Source of the DNA: Anaerosporobacter faecicola
Lineage (GTDB): Bacteria; Bacillota; Clostridia; Lachnospirales; Lachnospiraceae
Length of the DNA stretch: 34,772 nucleotides
Reading direction: 5' to 3'
NCBI RefSeq assembly: GCF_012070565.1
Contig: NZ_JAAQRO010000004.1
Coordinates: forward strand, 1 to 34,772
How positions within the stretch are numbered: the stretch's first letter is position 1; each line of letters starts with the position of its first letter. Positions 23,581-32,493 of this stretch are shown here, one piece after another. The translations under genes were made by a program, and so were the position numbers. The notes beneath the pieces were generated by a model. That model was not told where the DNA came from, made no database searches, and saw nothing but the letters and a program-made list of their open reading frames with translations.

Positions 23581-23656
23581 AAAAAAAGACAACCTGCTGG
23601 TATCAAGTAACTCGTTGGAACTATAAAAGTTACTTGATCCGCTTTCATTGTCTTTT
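23581..23656 (-). terminator. ftsH operon terminator
   Basis: On the minus strand AAAAGACAA and TTGTCTTTTTTT frame an inner 11-bp stem ATCAAGTAACT/AGTTACTTGAT, followed by a T-rich run. It lies about 97 nt after the ftsH stop codon and probably ends the tilS-hpt-ftsH transcript. Confidence 0.8.
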
Positions 23657-23752
23657 CTAAATTGTATTAAATTATCATACAAATTCAAAAGCATTTGTAT
23701 ATCATGTAACCCTGATACACACGACTTTTGATATCTTTGTCTCATTAATTTA

Positions 23753-25699
23753 TTATTCTTGTGTATCGGTAGGTTCTACCTTTGTCTCTGTTTCTGTTTC
23801 TATTTCTGTTTCTGCTACTTGGTTTTCCTCAACCAATGCTTCCTTCTGATCGTCAGTTGTAAGATCTTCTGTTGGAACGATACCAAAAAGACTTTCAAAC
23901 TCTGCACGGTTGATTCGTTCCTTTTCAAGAAGCATTGTTGCACAAGAATGTAAAATATCGATATTGTCGGTTAAGATCTTCTTTGCTTTATCGTAGCAAT
24001 CTTCAATAATCCTCTTCACTTCTTCATCAATTGAACGTGCTATCTCTTCGCTAAAGCTCTTTGTATGACCGAAATCTCTTCCAATAAAGACTTCATCATC
24101 ATCATCATTATCATAGTTTACTAATCCAAGGGATTCAGAGAAACCATAACGTGTTACCATAGCTCTTGCTGTCTTCGTTGCAACTTTAATATCTTGTGAT
24201 GCTCCTGTTGTAATATCATCAAAGATCATCTCTTCAGCAATACGACCACCAAGGCTAACAATAATATCTTGGGTCATCTTTCCCTTTGTATTAAACATCT
24301 CATCTTTTTCAGGAAGAGGCATTGTATACCCTGCTGCTCCATTGCCTGTTGGAATGATGGATACCGTATAAACAGGTCCCACATCAGGTAATACATGGAA
24401 TAAAATTGCATGACCAGCTTCATGATAAGCGGTAATTCTCTTTTCTTTTTCAGAAATCACACGACTCTTCTTCTCTGCTCCAATTCCTACTTTGATGAAG
24501 GAACGATTGATATCTTCCTGTGTAATAAATGCACGATTTACTTTTGCTGCATAGATTGCTGCTTCATTAAGTAAATTCTCAAGATCTGCTCCAGTAAATC
24601 CAGCTGTTGTTTGTGCAATCTGTTTTAAATTAACATCCTCACCAAGTGGTTTTCCTTTTGCATGAACTCCAAGAATCTCTTCCCTTCCCTTCACATCTGG
24701 ACGTCCTACTGTAACTTTTCGGTCAAAACGACCTGGACGTAAGATTGCAGGGTCTAATATATCTACACGGTTTGTTGCAGCCATAACGATGATTCCCTGG
24801 TTTGCTCCAAATCCGTCCATCTCTACCAACATCTGATTCAAGGTTTGCTCCCTTTCATCATGTCCGCCACCAAGACCCGTACCACGACGTCTTGCTACCG
24901 CATCAATTTCATCGATAAATATAATACAAGGGGAATTTTTCTTTGCCTCCTCAAATAAATCTCTAACACGGGAAGCACCCACACCGACAAACATTTCAAC
25001 GAAATCAGAACCGGAGATACTAAAGAAAGGAACGCCTGCTTCTCCTGCTACTGCTTTTGCTAATAAAGTTTTACCAGTTCCCGGAGGTCCTACAAGTAAA
25101 ACACCCTTAGGTATTCTAGCTCCAACCTGTAGATACTTCGCAGGTTCTTTCAAGAAATCTACAATTTCTCTTAATTCTTCCTTCTCTTCATCAAGACCCG
25201 CAACATTCTTAAACGTGGTCTTTTTATTCTCATCCGTGGTCATCTTCGCTCTACTCTTACCAAAGTTCATAACCTTTGAGTTGCCACCACCACCAGAAAC
25301 TTGACTGGTCATAAATGAGAATAATACGATTATTACGATAAATCCTAATATATATGGCAACAATTGCATAATCCAACTTGGTCGGTCTACATCATGTACT
25401 TTTGCATTGTACCCATATTCCAATGATAAGTCTTCAATCTTACTGGTATCTGCAACGTAGAAACTAGCATTGGATTTATTACTATCACTAAAGGTTACCT
25501 TAACCTGACCGGTTGGAACCTCTTCATTCATGTACACATCGATGGATTTAATCGTCTTCTCTTTCAAGTCTGCAGTAAATTGTGACAGACTATATGATTC
25601 GGTACTTACTTTATTCAAGCTATCCGATAATAACATCGCAAATACAATGATCGCAAGAATAATGGCATAGAAACCAAGTCCTTTCATCTGCTTCTTCAA
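23753..25699 (-). CDS. ftsH: ATP-dependent zinc metalloprotease FtsH
   Basis: FtsH degrades misfolded or regulatory membrane and cytosolic proteins as a membrane-anchored hexamer. The 648 residues have TM1 (about 10-28), an outside domain (about 30-107), TM2 (about 110-131), an AAA+ module with Walker A GPPGTGKT (204-211), Walker [12 protein letters not shown] and the second-region arginines in LRPGRFDRK, and a zinc site HEAGH (about 425) with a distal Asp-containing helix. The C-terminus is a repetitive acidic tail ([13 protein letters not shown]). A TTG start at 25699 is likely because GGAGG lies 7 nt before it, while ATG 25687 is 19 nt away. It is the last gene of the conserved block, 37 nt after hpt. 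Confidence 0.97.
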   Translation of the reverse strand: MKKQMKGLGFYAIILAIIVFAMLLSDSLNKVSTESYSLSQFTADLKEKTIKSIDVYMNEEVPTGQVKVTFSDSNKSNASFYVADTSKIEDLSLEYGYNAKVHDVDRPSWIMQLLPYILGFIVIIVLFSFMTSQVSGGGGNSKVMNFGKSRAKMTTDENKKTTFKNVAGLDEEKEELREIVDFLKEPAKYLQVGARIPKGVLLVGPPGTGKTLLAKAVAGEAGVPFFSISGSDFVEMFVGVGASRVRDLFEEAKKNSPCIIFIDEIDAVARRRGTGLGGGHDEREQTLNQMLVEMDGFGANQGIIVMAATNRVDILDPAILRPGRFDRKVTVGRPDVKGREEILGVHAKGKPLGEDVNLKQIAQTTAGFTGADLENLLNEAAIYAAKVNRAFITQEDINRSFIKVGIGAEKKSRVISEKEKRITAYHEAGHAILFHVLPDVGPVYTVSIIPTGNGAAGYTMPLPEKDEMFNTKGKMTQDIIVSLGGRIAEEMIFDDITTGASQDIKVATKTARAMVTRYGFSESLGLVNYDNDDDDEVFIGRDFGHTKSFSEEIARSIDEEVKRIIEDCYDKAKKILTDNIDILHSCATMLLEKERINRAEFESLFGIVPTEDLTTDDQKEALVEENQVAETEIETETETKVEPTDTQE

Positions 25700-25736
25700 A
25701 GCAAAACCTCCCTTCTTCGTTTAACTCCCGTTTTTA

Positions 25737-26261
25737 TTAATTGTTCTCTACTACTCCTATGAATGGTAAATTACGATATTTTTGTGCATAATCCAATCCA
25801 TATCCAATTACGAATTCGTCTGGAATATTAAATCCTACATAATCTACCTTTACATCAGTTACTCTTCTTTCTGGCTTATCTAGAAGAGTACATAGACGAA
25901 TACTATTTGGTTTTCTGGATTCTAATAATTCAATAAGATAACTTAATGTTCTACCAGAATCAATGATATCTTCAACAATAAGAACTTCTTTTCCTTCAAT
26001 TGCTTCGTCAAGATCTTTCACGATCTTTACACGACCAGAACTTTCTGTTCCATCTCCATAACTTGAAACAGACATGAAGTCCATTGTAACAGGAACGGTG
26101 ATTCTTTTTGCTAATTCGCATGTAATGAACACGCCACCTTTTAGTACACAAATTAAATGAATACTTTTCCCAGCATAATCTTTGCTGATCTGTGCACCTA
26201 GTTCCCTAATTTTCTTATCCACTTCTTCTTCACTAAGTAATACTCTTATCTTGTCTTCCAT
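25737..26261 (-). CDS. hpt: Hypoxanthine phosphoribosyltransferase
   Basis: This cytosolic enzyme salvages hypoxanthine and guanine by transfer to PRPP. The 174-residue protein contains the PRPP-binding signature VLIVEDIIDSGRTL, the N-terminal substrate segment IHLICVLKGGVFIT and the C-terminal VDYVGFNIPDEFVIGYGLDY typical of HPRT. ATG 26261 is chosen because GGAGG lies 8 nt before it. That SD is part of the final codons of tilS (GGA GGA AAA TGA), so the two genes are translationally coupled. A longer reading frame to 26312 would overlap tilS without an SD. The order tilS-hpt-ftsH is conserved in Firmicutes. Confidence 0.96.
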   Translation of the reverse strand: MEDKIRVLLSEEEVDKKIRELGAQISKDYAGKSIHLICVLKGGVFITCELAKRITVPVTMDFMSVSSYGDGTESSGRVKIVKDLDEAIEGKEVLIVEDIIDSGRTLSYLIELLESRKPNSIRLCTLLDKPERRVTDVKVDYVGFNIPDEFVIGYGLDYAQKYRNLPFIGVVENN

Positions 26262-26262
26262 T

Positions 26263-27846
26263 TCATTTTCCTCCAAATAAATAAACAATAAGTATTGTTC
26301 TAGTACTTTCACTTATCTTATATGCTTCACTGATTCGTGAACCTGGTATCCACATAATATGACTACCATCTGCCAATAACGGGATATGACTACGTTGCTC
26401 TCTTGGAACTTTTTGATCCACCAAAAGAGCTTTCAGTTTTTTTGTTCCATTATATGCATTGATCTGCATATAATCACCTTCTCGCCTGGTACGTAATTGA
26501 ACAGCATTTTTTATTTTATCATAATCAAAGCATTTCGTATACCCATTTCTAGCATTTATCATACTTTTTTTATATTCTTCATAGAATTTTGATTGATTAC
26601 TCAACTGCCTAATAAAATCAGGTACCACATTCTCATTAGTATCCCAAATTGTATCCATTTTATCCTGTAAAATAGATTGGAGTGTATCTTCAACAGGACA
26701 AATTGCATAAGTAATTTGATACTCTTCTGACGAAAGCAACCCTGGAATCTTTAATTTACCAAAAGATTGTTCTATGGATACTTCCTTTTGTAAAATTAAC
26801 AACTCCAAAGATTCCTCTACTACTGGACGTTGTGTCTGCCGTATTGCTTCTAATTCAACCTTTCCCATCTGCTCCTTCATGCAGATCATCAAGTCTTTAT
26901 AATCATTGTATGCTACCATACCATAGGGTAAATCTACTTTTTTTCCTACACCTTTTGTTACCAAATTGCAGATTTCTTCAATATGAACACGCTCAATGTC
27001 TTTTAATTTCCCTGCTAATTCCTGAAGAATATGACGGACCATTGCTTTCTGTATAACAGGATCTTCTCTTTGAAAGGCAGCAAGTTCCACATGATAGATG
27101 CCAGATTTAATTTGGACGAGCCTATTATAACAAATAATTTCCTGTTTTTCTATAAATTCTTCCACTTCTGTAAGCATTTGTGCTGTTTTTACCATATGTG
27201 CCACTGCCTGCTTGTTAATATGCTGTTCCAAATACGGCATAATATCAAGTCTGATACGATTTCTAGCATAAACCGTTTCAAGATTCGTCTCATCGGTCTG
27301 GTATGCAATTTTTCTATCCTTTAGATAAGCCTCAATCTCTGCTCTTGTAACCATAAGCAGTGGACGAATAATATGTCCTCTTTTCGGCGGAATAGAAGTT
27401 AATCCGGTTATCCCACTTCCTCGAGCTAATTGGAATAACATTGTCTCCGCACAATCATTGCTATTATGCGCAACGGCGATCACATCACAACCATAAAGCA
27501 TTCGAATCTCTTCAAACGCTTTATATCGTACTTCTCGTCCTGCCTCCTCTTCCGACAGATGTTCCTTCTTAGCAACCTCTTTCACGTCCTCTTTAATGCA
27601 ATGGAAAGTCACTTGATTTTCTGCACATAATTGCTCCACATATCTCTGATCCCGATCTGCCTCTTCTCCACGAATCATATGATTCACATGAACAACATAT
27701 AGCGTAAGATCATAACTTTCCCTTAATGCAAGCATAACAAAGAAAAGGCATACGGAGTCTGCTCCACCAGAGACTCCAAGTACTACCTTTGCCTTCTTTG
27801 CCAGCATATGATTTGCATCGATATATTGTCGTACCTTATTCAGCAT
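26263..27846 (-). CDS. tilS: tRNA(Ile)-lysidine synthetase
   Basis: TilS converts C34 of tRNA-Ile2 (CAU) to lysidine, so that the tRNA reads AUA and is charged with Ile. The 527 residues start with the PP-loop ATPase motif VSGGADS (25-31), followed by VVHVNHMIRGEEADRDQRYV and the N-type catalytic segment IAVAHNSNDCAETMLFQLAR. TilS central and C-terminal domains follow (LRTRREGDYMQ, then VDQKVPREQRSHIPLL near the end). SD GGAGG lies 8 nt before the ATG. The stop overlaps the SD of hpt. It follows spoIIE by about 75 bp. Confidence 0.96.
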   Translation of the reverse strand: MLNKVRQYIDANHMLAKKAKVVLGVSGGADSVCLFFVMLALRESYDLTLYVVHVNHMIRGEEADRDQRYVEQLCAENQVTFHCIKEDVKEVAKKEHLSEEEAGREVRYKAFEEIRMLYGCDVIAVAHNSNDCAETMLFQLARGSGITGLTSIPPKRGHIIRPLLMVTRAEIEAYLKDRKIAYQTDETNLETVYARNRIRLDIMPYLEQHINKQAVAHMVKTAQMLTEVEEFIEKQEIICYNRLVQIKSGIYHVELAAFQREDPVIQKAMVRHILQELAGKLKDIERVHIEEICNLVTKGVGKKVDLPYGMVAYNDYKDLMICMKEQMGKVELEAIRQTQRPVVEESLELLILQKEVSIEQSFGKLKIPGLLSSEEYQITYAICPVEDTLQSILQDKMDTIWDTNENVVPDFIRQLSNQSKFYEEYKKSMINARNGYTKCFDYDKIKNAVQLRTRREGDYMQINAYNGTKKLKALLVDQKVPREQRSHIPLLADGSHIMWIPGSRISEAYKISESTRTILIVYLFGGK

Positions 27847-27922
27847 GGTATGTTCCTCCAGATCCTATAACACTTTATCCTGTATTCTATACTGCTGTAT
27901 CCAAAATAGCAAGTCTCCTTTC

Positions 27923-30262
27923 CTAATATTTCTTCCATACCCCTGCAACAAGTACTGTCATATCATCAACCGCCTGGTTATCACTGAATTCCATTGCTTT
28001 TGTTAAAATCTGATCCGCCATATCCTGTGGGTTTGTTGTTTTTATACTTAAGATGATCTGTTCCATCTCCTTTTCTTTTTCATCGCCCTGAATACAATCC
28101 AATACCCCATCTGTTACCATGATGATAAAGTCTCCATCGTATAATTTTTTTGATACTCCATCAAAATCCACATTCTGAAACATTCCTACTGGAAGGGTTG
28201 TGGAACAAATGCTCTCCACCCAATGATCCCGTTTAATAAATGTTGTTGATGCACCTATCTTAATAAAATCACAGATTCCTGTATATAGATTTAAAATACT
28301 CATATCCACGGTAGAAAACATTTGGTTCTCGGAACGGCTTACCAAGATGGAATTAATGAGCTTTATTGCGGACTCTTCTTTAAACCCTGCGTCGATAAGT
28401 TGCTCCAATAACTCCACCACGGATTCACTTTCTTCACAAGCTAATTTTCCACTGCCCATTCCATCTGATAAAGTCAAGATCATGTCTCCCGTCCCCAACT
28501 CCATCATAGAGAAATTATCTCCTGATACGCTCTCTCCAACTCTAGGAACTTTTGCCACTCCCGTTAATGTTTTAAATGCGGTATCTTCCACAAAGACGTA
28601 TGTCTCATAATCTTTGGCCAATATATTCTTGCTTCCTTCTGCTGGCTTTACCTTCTTTCCAATCACATTACTTACCAAACTTGCTGTTTCCTTTGTTGTA
28701 ATGCATCTTCCCTTTGTTGTTCTAGCTACAACATAGATATCCTGTCTCTTATTCCTTTTTTCCATAATGGATATCTGCTTTACCTGAATATGATTCAATT
28801 TAAGTTGATTGATAATTCTCTGCTCCTCCACGCCATTTACCAAGAGTGTGTCACTAAGATCCTTTGAAAAATCCTCTATAATCTTTGCAACCTCTCCTAA
28901 TTGACTTGCAATAGCTTCTCTGCTTTCTGCCATTCGATTGGTCCAATTGAGATTCACTTTCGCTATTTCTAAGCTCCGGTTGGTTTCTGCTAAAAATTCC
29001 TGTAAATTAATACAACGACTTGCAAAAGAAATCGGTACATCGGATTCACAAATGGCTCCTGTCTGTTCCACCGTATTCAATATACTGAAGGTAGCTTTAT
29101 ATGTATCATAAAAATCACTTTTCCAGCAAGTGTTACAATTGCTGCAGTTCTTACACAAACGATCTGATAATTCATCAAAGATCATATCCACTTCCTGCCT
29201 GCTTAAGGAGGTTTTCGTATCCGACATTGTATGAAAAGTACTGGATAACTTTTGAAAGGATTCTGCAAATCCCCGTAATTTCTGCCTGGTCATATTCTGG
29301 ATATTCTGTTCTATAAATTGAAGTTCCATCCTTCGGTCTGTCTTTCCTTGAACACGGCGCATCATTCCTCTTGGTAACAGCAAGAAAAGAATAACACAAG
29401 ATACAAGGGCACCTACCTGAATGGTTGTAATCAGAAATTCCTCGTACAGATAACTGGCAGAAACAATTCCTACACTATATGCAATAGCCGTTGGTAACCG
29501 TCCCACTTCCCGGAAGATTCCTACTAAGATTCCAAGACAACACATAACCGCTATAATGGGTAGCAAATCCTCTTTCCACGTCATCCCTGCAATATTCATA
29601 TACTCCCGCAAAGCAATCACAATGCCGCATACTGCTCCCGTAATTGCACCAGCTCCAGCTCCGTACTTATATCCCATGAGTAAGATAATGAAAAACACGG
29701 TTGTCTTGAACAAGGAGAATTGAAGTCCACCAAGATCCGGCAAGCCATAGATTACTAAGCCTGCTAATAACACCATACTGATTAATTGCTCATTATCCAT
29801 TGCCTGTCCCAATTCACTATAGAGCAGGAACTTTATTGGACGAGAGAATATCATTGCCAAACACACAATCAAAACTGCTTCCAATGCTAGATAAATTAAT
29901 TGCTGTTGTTGTGAGGGATACGTAAAGAAATACTTTGTGGCCGTAATTCCTGCGGTAATGATAGCTGCGATAAATGCATATGCCACCAATGGAATCGGTT
30001 TGTTCTTATTTCTGTTTTCAATCAGGTTTCCTACGATTGCTAAGACGATTATCACAAATGTATATTTGACGGCTTCAACGGTTGGTAATACGAGTGCTGA
30101 TCCAAGCGCGACTCCAATCAATAAAAAAGGCCTCATGGTCTTTTCTATAAATGCTGCTGTAAAATATGCAATTGCAATAGGATTCATGGATAAAAATTGT
30201 GCTTGGGATACCATAAATCCAATAAGAGTAATTGCAATGCCTCTCTTTGTAATACCTTTCAT
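27923..30262 (-). CDS. spoIIE: Stage II sporulation protein E (Ser/Thr phosphatase)
   Basis: SpoIIE dephosphorylates SpoIIAA in the forespore and so activates sigma-F; it also works at the polar septum. The 779-residue protein has about ten hydrophobic membrane segments in its first 300 residues (for example VMCCLGILVGIF, VGALVSCVILFLLL), a central region with a cysteine cluster CKNCSNCNTCW, and a C-terminal PP2C phosphatase domain (about 570-779) with GDNFSMMELGTGDMILTLSD and DGMGSGK metal-site motifs and a late DGVLDCI motif. SD AAAGGAAG lies 8 nt before the ATG. Its promoter has the special 21-bp spacing described separately. The tRNA-Met gene upstream is also found there in B. subtilis. 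Confidence 0.96.
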   Translation of the reverse strand: MKGITKRGIAITLIGFMVSQAQFLSMNPIAIAYFTAAFIEKTMRPFLLIGVALGSALVLPTVEAVKYTFVIIVLAIVGNLIENRNKNKPIPLVAYAFIAAIITAGITATKYFFTYPSQQQQLIYLALEAVLIVCLAMIFSRPIKFLLYSELGQAMDNEQLISMVLLAGLVIYGLPDLGGLQFSLFKTTVFFIILLMGYKYGAGAGAITGAVCGIVIALREYMNIAGMTWKEDLLPIIAVMCCLGILVGIFREVGRLPTAIAYSVGIVSASYLYEEFLITTIQVGALVSCVILFLLLPRGMMRRVQGKTDRRMELQFIEQNIQNMTRQKLRGFAESFQKLSSTFHTMSDTKTSLSRQEVDMIFDELSDRLCKNCSNCNTCWKSDFYDTYKATFSILNTVEQTGAICESDVPISFASRCINLQEFLAETNRSLEIAKVNLNWTNRMAESREAIASQLGEVAKIIEDFSKDLSDTLLVNGVEEQRIINQLKLNHIQVKQISIMEKRNKRQDIYVVARTTKGRCITTKETASLVSNVIGKKVKPAEGSKNILAKDYETYVFVEDTAFKTLTGVAKVPRVGESVSGDNFSMMELGTGDMILTLSDGMGSGKLACEESESVVELLEQLIDAGFKEESAIKLINSILVSRSENQMFSTVDMSILNLYTGICDFIKIGASTTFIKRDHWVESICSTTLPVGMFQNVDFDGVSKKLYDGDFIIMVTDGVLDCIQGDEKEKEMEQIILSIKTTNPQDMADQILTKAMEFSDNQAVDDMTVLVAGVWKKY

Positions 30263-30584
30263 ACACTACACTTCCTTTTCTTAATTTGGCTGTCAATCCG
30301 AAATTATAGAAGCAATTGTATGAAATGTTTGTCAAATCAATGGTCGTGATTTCAAAAAGTTTATGACATTATCTCCATCGTATCGGCATCCGACTCGAAT
30401 GTAGGGAGCTCACAGGATTTAAGAAATTAAAATACAGATTCTAAGTTAGCTCTTATTTGATTATTAAGGGAACTCATTTGTTCTTCTAAATGCATTCTAA
30501 TCCAAAGGATATACGGAAAGACGAAGCCTTGGTCCCTTGGCTAAAACTGAATTTGCATCCATAGTAAGATTTCTTAGATAAACA
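30263..30584. other. Gap between spoIIE and tRNA-Met
   Basis: The part next to spoIIE holds its promoter (30303-30336). From 30361 to 30584 I see no ORF, RNA gene or clear repeat. A weak GGTCGTGATTTC...AAGTTTATGACA stretch (30342-30368) faintly recalls the GGGTCA palindromes but is too degraded to call. Confidence 0.5.
30303..30336 (-). promoter_or_regulatory. spoIIE promoter with 21-bp spacer and Spo0A box
   Basis: On the minus strand the consensus -35 TTGACA (30330-30335) and consensus -10 TATAAT (30303-30308) are separated by 21 bp, too far for ordinary sigma-A use. The -35 lies in TTTGTCAAA (30328-30336, plus strand), a full match to the 0A-box TTTGTCRAA. B. subtilis spoIIE and spoIIG promoters use 21-22-bp spacing and need Spo0A~P, so the same control is likely here. 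Confidence 0.85.
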
Positions 30585-30623
30585 CAAAAAAACCAGAACA
30601 TCAAGAAAATGTTCTGGTTTTAT
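30585..30623 (-). terminator. Terminator of tRNA-Met
   Basis: On the minus strand AAAACCAGAACAT and ATGTTCTGGTTTT form a 13-bp stem around a TTTCTTG loop, extended by a T7 run. It ends the tRNA transcript 5 nt after the tRNA. Confidence 0.85.
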
Positions 30624-30627
30624 TAAA

Positions 30628-30701
30628 TAGCGGAGAACGGATTTGAACCGCCGACACTGCGGGTATGAACCGCATGCTCTAGCCAACTGAGCTACTCCGC
30701 C
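30628..30701 (-). tRNA. tRNA-Met (CAU), elongator type
   Basis: The sequence folds as GGCGGAG acceptor with CTCCGCT (G1-U72 pair) and discriminator A, D-arm GCTCAGTTGGCTAGAGC, and anticodon loop TTCATAC with CAU. The GGG/CCC pairs of initiator tRNA are absent from the anticodon stem. Sequence and G1-U72 pair closely match the elongator tRNA-Met of Bacillus, which sits at the same place before spoIIE. CCA is not encoded. Confidence 0.93.
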
Positions 30702-30831
30702 GCACTGACAAAAACTATTATACTGAATGGGAATCTAAATGTCAACTACTTTTTTGAATTTTTTTATTAATTTGTTCAATTCGAAATATTATCTTCTTTA
30801 TTAGCGTTCCCATTCTTTTCATAACTATGCA

Positions 30832-31125
30832 TTATTGTTGTGGGTCGAATACAATCTCATTCTTGTAGACAAGACCTAATTTTTCTCTTGCTACTTCTTC
30901 TATGTATTTCTTAGTCTGTACATAAGCTCGTTTTTCTTCAATTTCTTCTGATCGTTCTGCTTCAGCATCAATTTGTTCTTGTAGACTTTGCTCTTGCTCC
31001 AGATAGGACAGTCTTTGTTTATCCAGTTTTTCTTTCTGATAAAAGATCACGCCACAGATCATCATTACCAGAAACACCGTTGATAATAAACCTGTCCTTT
31101 TTTTTGTTTTTCTACCGATGATCAT
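30832..31125 (-). CDS. divIC: Septum formation initiator DivIC/FtsB-like
   Basis: This 97-residue bitopic membrane protein has a short basic inside part (MIIGRKTKKRTG), one transmembrane helix (about 13-28, LLSTVFLVMMICGVIF), and a coiled coil (about 31-75, LEQEQSLQEQIDAEAERSEE) outside. The last part, YIEEVAREKLGLVYKNEIVF, is the DivIC/FtsB signature. It stabilises the FtsL/DivIB complex at the division site. It lies downstream of yabQ, the conserved position. SD AAGGG lies 7 nt before the ATG. In B. subtilis it is also needed for the sporulation septum. Confidence 0.92.
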   Translation of the reverse strand: MIIGRKTKKRTGLLSTVFLVMMICGVIFYQKEKLDKQRLSYLEQEQSLQEQIDAEAERSEEIEEKRAYVQTKKYIEEVAREKLGLVYKNEIVFDPQQ

Positions 31126-31166
31126 ATTCTACCCTTCTTTCTATATCAATGAATTGGTATCTTTCC

Positions 31167-31688
31167 TTATTTTTTCGTTACTGATATTTTAACCGTTTTT
31201 GCAGTATTTTTCAATTGTTTTACAGAACTCTTTCCTACTTTTTTCATTTTATTAGTCACTTTGTGATTTACTTTTGCCGCTTTTCCTGAAACAGCACGAA
31301 ATCCTTTTGCTCCCTTTCGAAAGAGAAAGGCAAATGGACGAAAGATCACGTGTAAAAGTTTTCGAATTCCTTTTATAATCGTCTTAAGGAGCCATGTAAT
31401 GCCCTTTACCACCAAACGACTAAGCAACTGATTATAGATAATCATTCCAAGGAGCATTCCAAGGATTGCAAACCCTCTAATCGTTCCATTGTTCTTCTCA
31501 TAAATCATCAAAAAGATAACAATACTTGCTACAATCCAAAATAGCAAATCCTCTACTGCTATAAAAAATGCTTTATGCGGAACAATCCTTCGAATTATAC
31601 GAATGCTATCATACACAACTAGCAAAAGGATACCGTAGAGGATTGACGTCAAGAAAAACTGTACCTCTAAATTAATGATCTCTGTCAT
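31167..31688 (-). CDS. yabQ: Spore cortex/coat protein YabQ
   Basis: YabQ is a mother-cell membrane protein needed for cortex formation in B. subtilis. The 173 residues contain about four hydrophobic segments in the first 110 (FFLTSILYGILLLVVYD, LLFWIVASIVIFLMIY, GFAILGMLLGMIIYNQLL and a weaker one) with the family pattern of an acidic VPHKAFFIAVEDLLFW loop, followed by a long basic C-terminal tail (FRKGAKGFRAVSGKAAKVNH). SD GAGGAG is 9 nt before the ATG. It lies 34 bp downstream of yabP and 41 bp upstream of divIC, as in Bacillus. Confidence 0.9.
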   Translation of the reverse strand: MTEIINLEVQFFLTSILYGILLLVVYDSIRIIRRIVPHKAFFIAVEDLLFWIVASIVIFLMIYEKNNGTIRGFAILGMLLGMIIYNQLLSRLVVKGITWLLKTIIKGIRKLLHVIFRPFAFLFRKGAKGFRAVSGKAAKVNHKVTNKMKKVGKSSVKQLKNTAKTVKISVTKK

Positions 31689-31722
31689 GGGGGTCTTCTC
31701 CTCTCTTTTTATGATCTATTCA

Positions 31723-32007
31723 TTACTTGAATAGTCTTCCAAAGAAGGATTCCCCACTCTTGGAATATCCTCCATCTGAGTAAGTAAGGCTGTCTACTCT
31801 CCCGTCTATATCTACTTCCCCCTTTTCCAAGGTAAGTCGATTTACATGAAGTTCATCTCCACGGATCATTAAGATTCCCTGTTCTGTTTCTAATAAGATT
31901 TCATTGGCATCAAAAGAAAGAACATCATTAACGCCTGTAATAATTGCACTTTTACGACTTGTTAATGATAACTTATGACTTGATCTTGGTAATTGCTTCT
32001 CTTCCAT
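31723..32007 (-). CDS. yabP: Sporulation protein YabP
   Basis: The small soluble protein (94 residues) matches the YabP/YqfC family: LSLTSRKSAIITGVNDVLSF, then ILLETEQGILMIRGDELHVN and RLTLEKGEVDIDGRVDSLTY. Members are made in the mother cell and YabP is coupled to YabQ, probably in spore envelope assembly. The SD AGGAGG lies 8 nt before the ATG, but it can pair with an upstream CCTCCT-containing arm (32016-32070). Its promoter seems to sit inside the rqcP-yabP gap, separate from the vegetative genes upstream. Confidence 0.92.
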   Translation of the reverse strand: MEEKQLPRSSHKLSLTSRKSAIITGVNDVLSFDANEILLETEQGILMIRGDELHVNRLTLEKGEVDIDGRVDSLTYSDGGYSKSGESFFGRLFK

Positions 32008-32015
32008 AAAAACAA

Positions 32016-32070
32016 CCTCCTACTATACCCATACTAGTGTTTTTTCATTTACTATAAGTATATTAGGAGG
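32016..32070 (-). promoter_or_regulatory. SD-sequestering inverted repeat upstream of yabP with a sigma-E-like -10
   Basis: In minus-strand RNA the arm CCUCCUAAUAUAC (32070-32058) can pair in 12 of 13 positions with GUAUAGUAGGAGG (32028-32016), which contains the SD of yabP. A sigma-E-like -10, TATACTTA (32055-32062), overlaps the 5' arm, with a weak GCATGATT (32078-32085) as -35. RNA starting there would lack the anti-SD arm. RNA read through from rqcP would keep it. Confidence 0.5.
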
Positions 32071-32094
32071 TTTATAAAATCATGCACATTGCTT

Positions 32095-32334
32095 CTAGAG
32101 ATAACGGAACAATTCTTTTGCGTCATCCTTTTTTACCGTTTCTTGTACATCAAGGATTTCCACTTTTACTTCTTTGTTACCAAATGCGATTTCAAGGATA
32201 TCGCCTTCTTTAACATTAGCAGAAGCTTTCGCTGTCTTTCCATTGATCATAACCCTGCCAGCATCACAGGCTTCATTAGCAACGGTTCTTCTCTTAATTA
32301 TTCGAGAAACCTTTAAAAATTTATCTAATCTCAT
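32095..32334 (-). CDS. rqcP: S4-domain RNA-binding protein RqcP (YabO/Hsp15 family)
   Basis: RqcP binds stalled 50S subunits with RqcH and supports C-terminal alanine tailing. The 79-residue protein begins MRLDKFLKVSRIIKRRTVAN, the standard S4 RNA-binding start, and continues with DAGRVMINGKTAKASANVKE and GDILEIAFGNKEVKVEIL. ATG 32334 has AAAAGGAG 7 nt upstream. A GTG at 32352 lies within that SD, so it is rejected as the start. The gene sits between hup and yabP, as in other Clostridia. Confidence 0.93.
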   Translation of the reverse strand: MRLDKFLKVSRIIKRRTVANEACDAGRVMINGKTAKASANVKEGDILEIAFGNKEVKVEILDVQETVKKDDAKELFRYL

Positions 32335-32402
32335 ATCATAACTCCTTTTCACTATGGCACTTCAATAATTTTTACTTGTGCGAGTGCGCATCCCCCGGAG
32401 GG

Positions 32403-32444
32403 TTTATATACTAAGAAAGTCGGAAGTCTTTCCTAGTATATAAA
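32403..32444. repeat. 17-bp-arm hairpin next to the hup terminator
   Basis: TTTATATACTAAGAAAG and CTTTCCTAGTATATAAA pair with one mismatch around TCGGAAGT. It abuts the hup terminator (32442-32471) and is preceded by a GC-rich CCCCCGGAGGG patch (32392-32402). With no T-run of its own, it may be a mobile hairpin or a second barrier to transcription. Confidence 0.6.
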
Positions 32445-32471
32445 AAAAGTTGCTCCTCACAGAGCAACTTC
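32442..32471 (-). terminator. Terminator of hup
   Basis: On the minus strand AAGTTGCTC and GAGCAACTT form a 9-bp stem around TGTGAG, followed by T7 on the low-coordinate side. It lies about 23 nt after the HU stop codon. Confidence 0.85.
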
Positions 32472-32493
32472 ATTATTAATTATTTACACTTAA

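Noticed and set aside
29937-30284. 115-residue plus-strand reading frame at the spoIIE start
   Set aside because: It is antisense to the SpoIIE membrane segments, which explains its hydrophobic look; no SD and no conserved feature.
30486-30686. 66-residue minus-strand reading frame
   Set aside because: It begins inside tRNA-Met and runs through its terminator; there is no SD.
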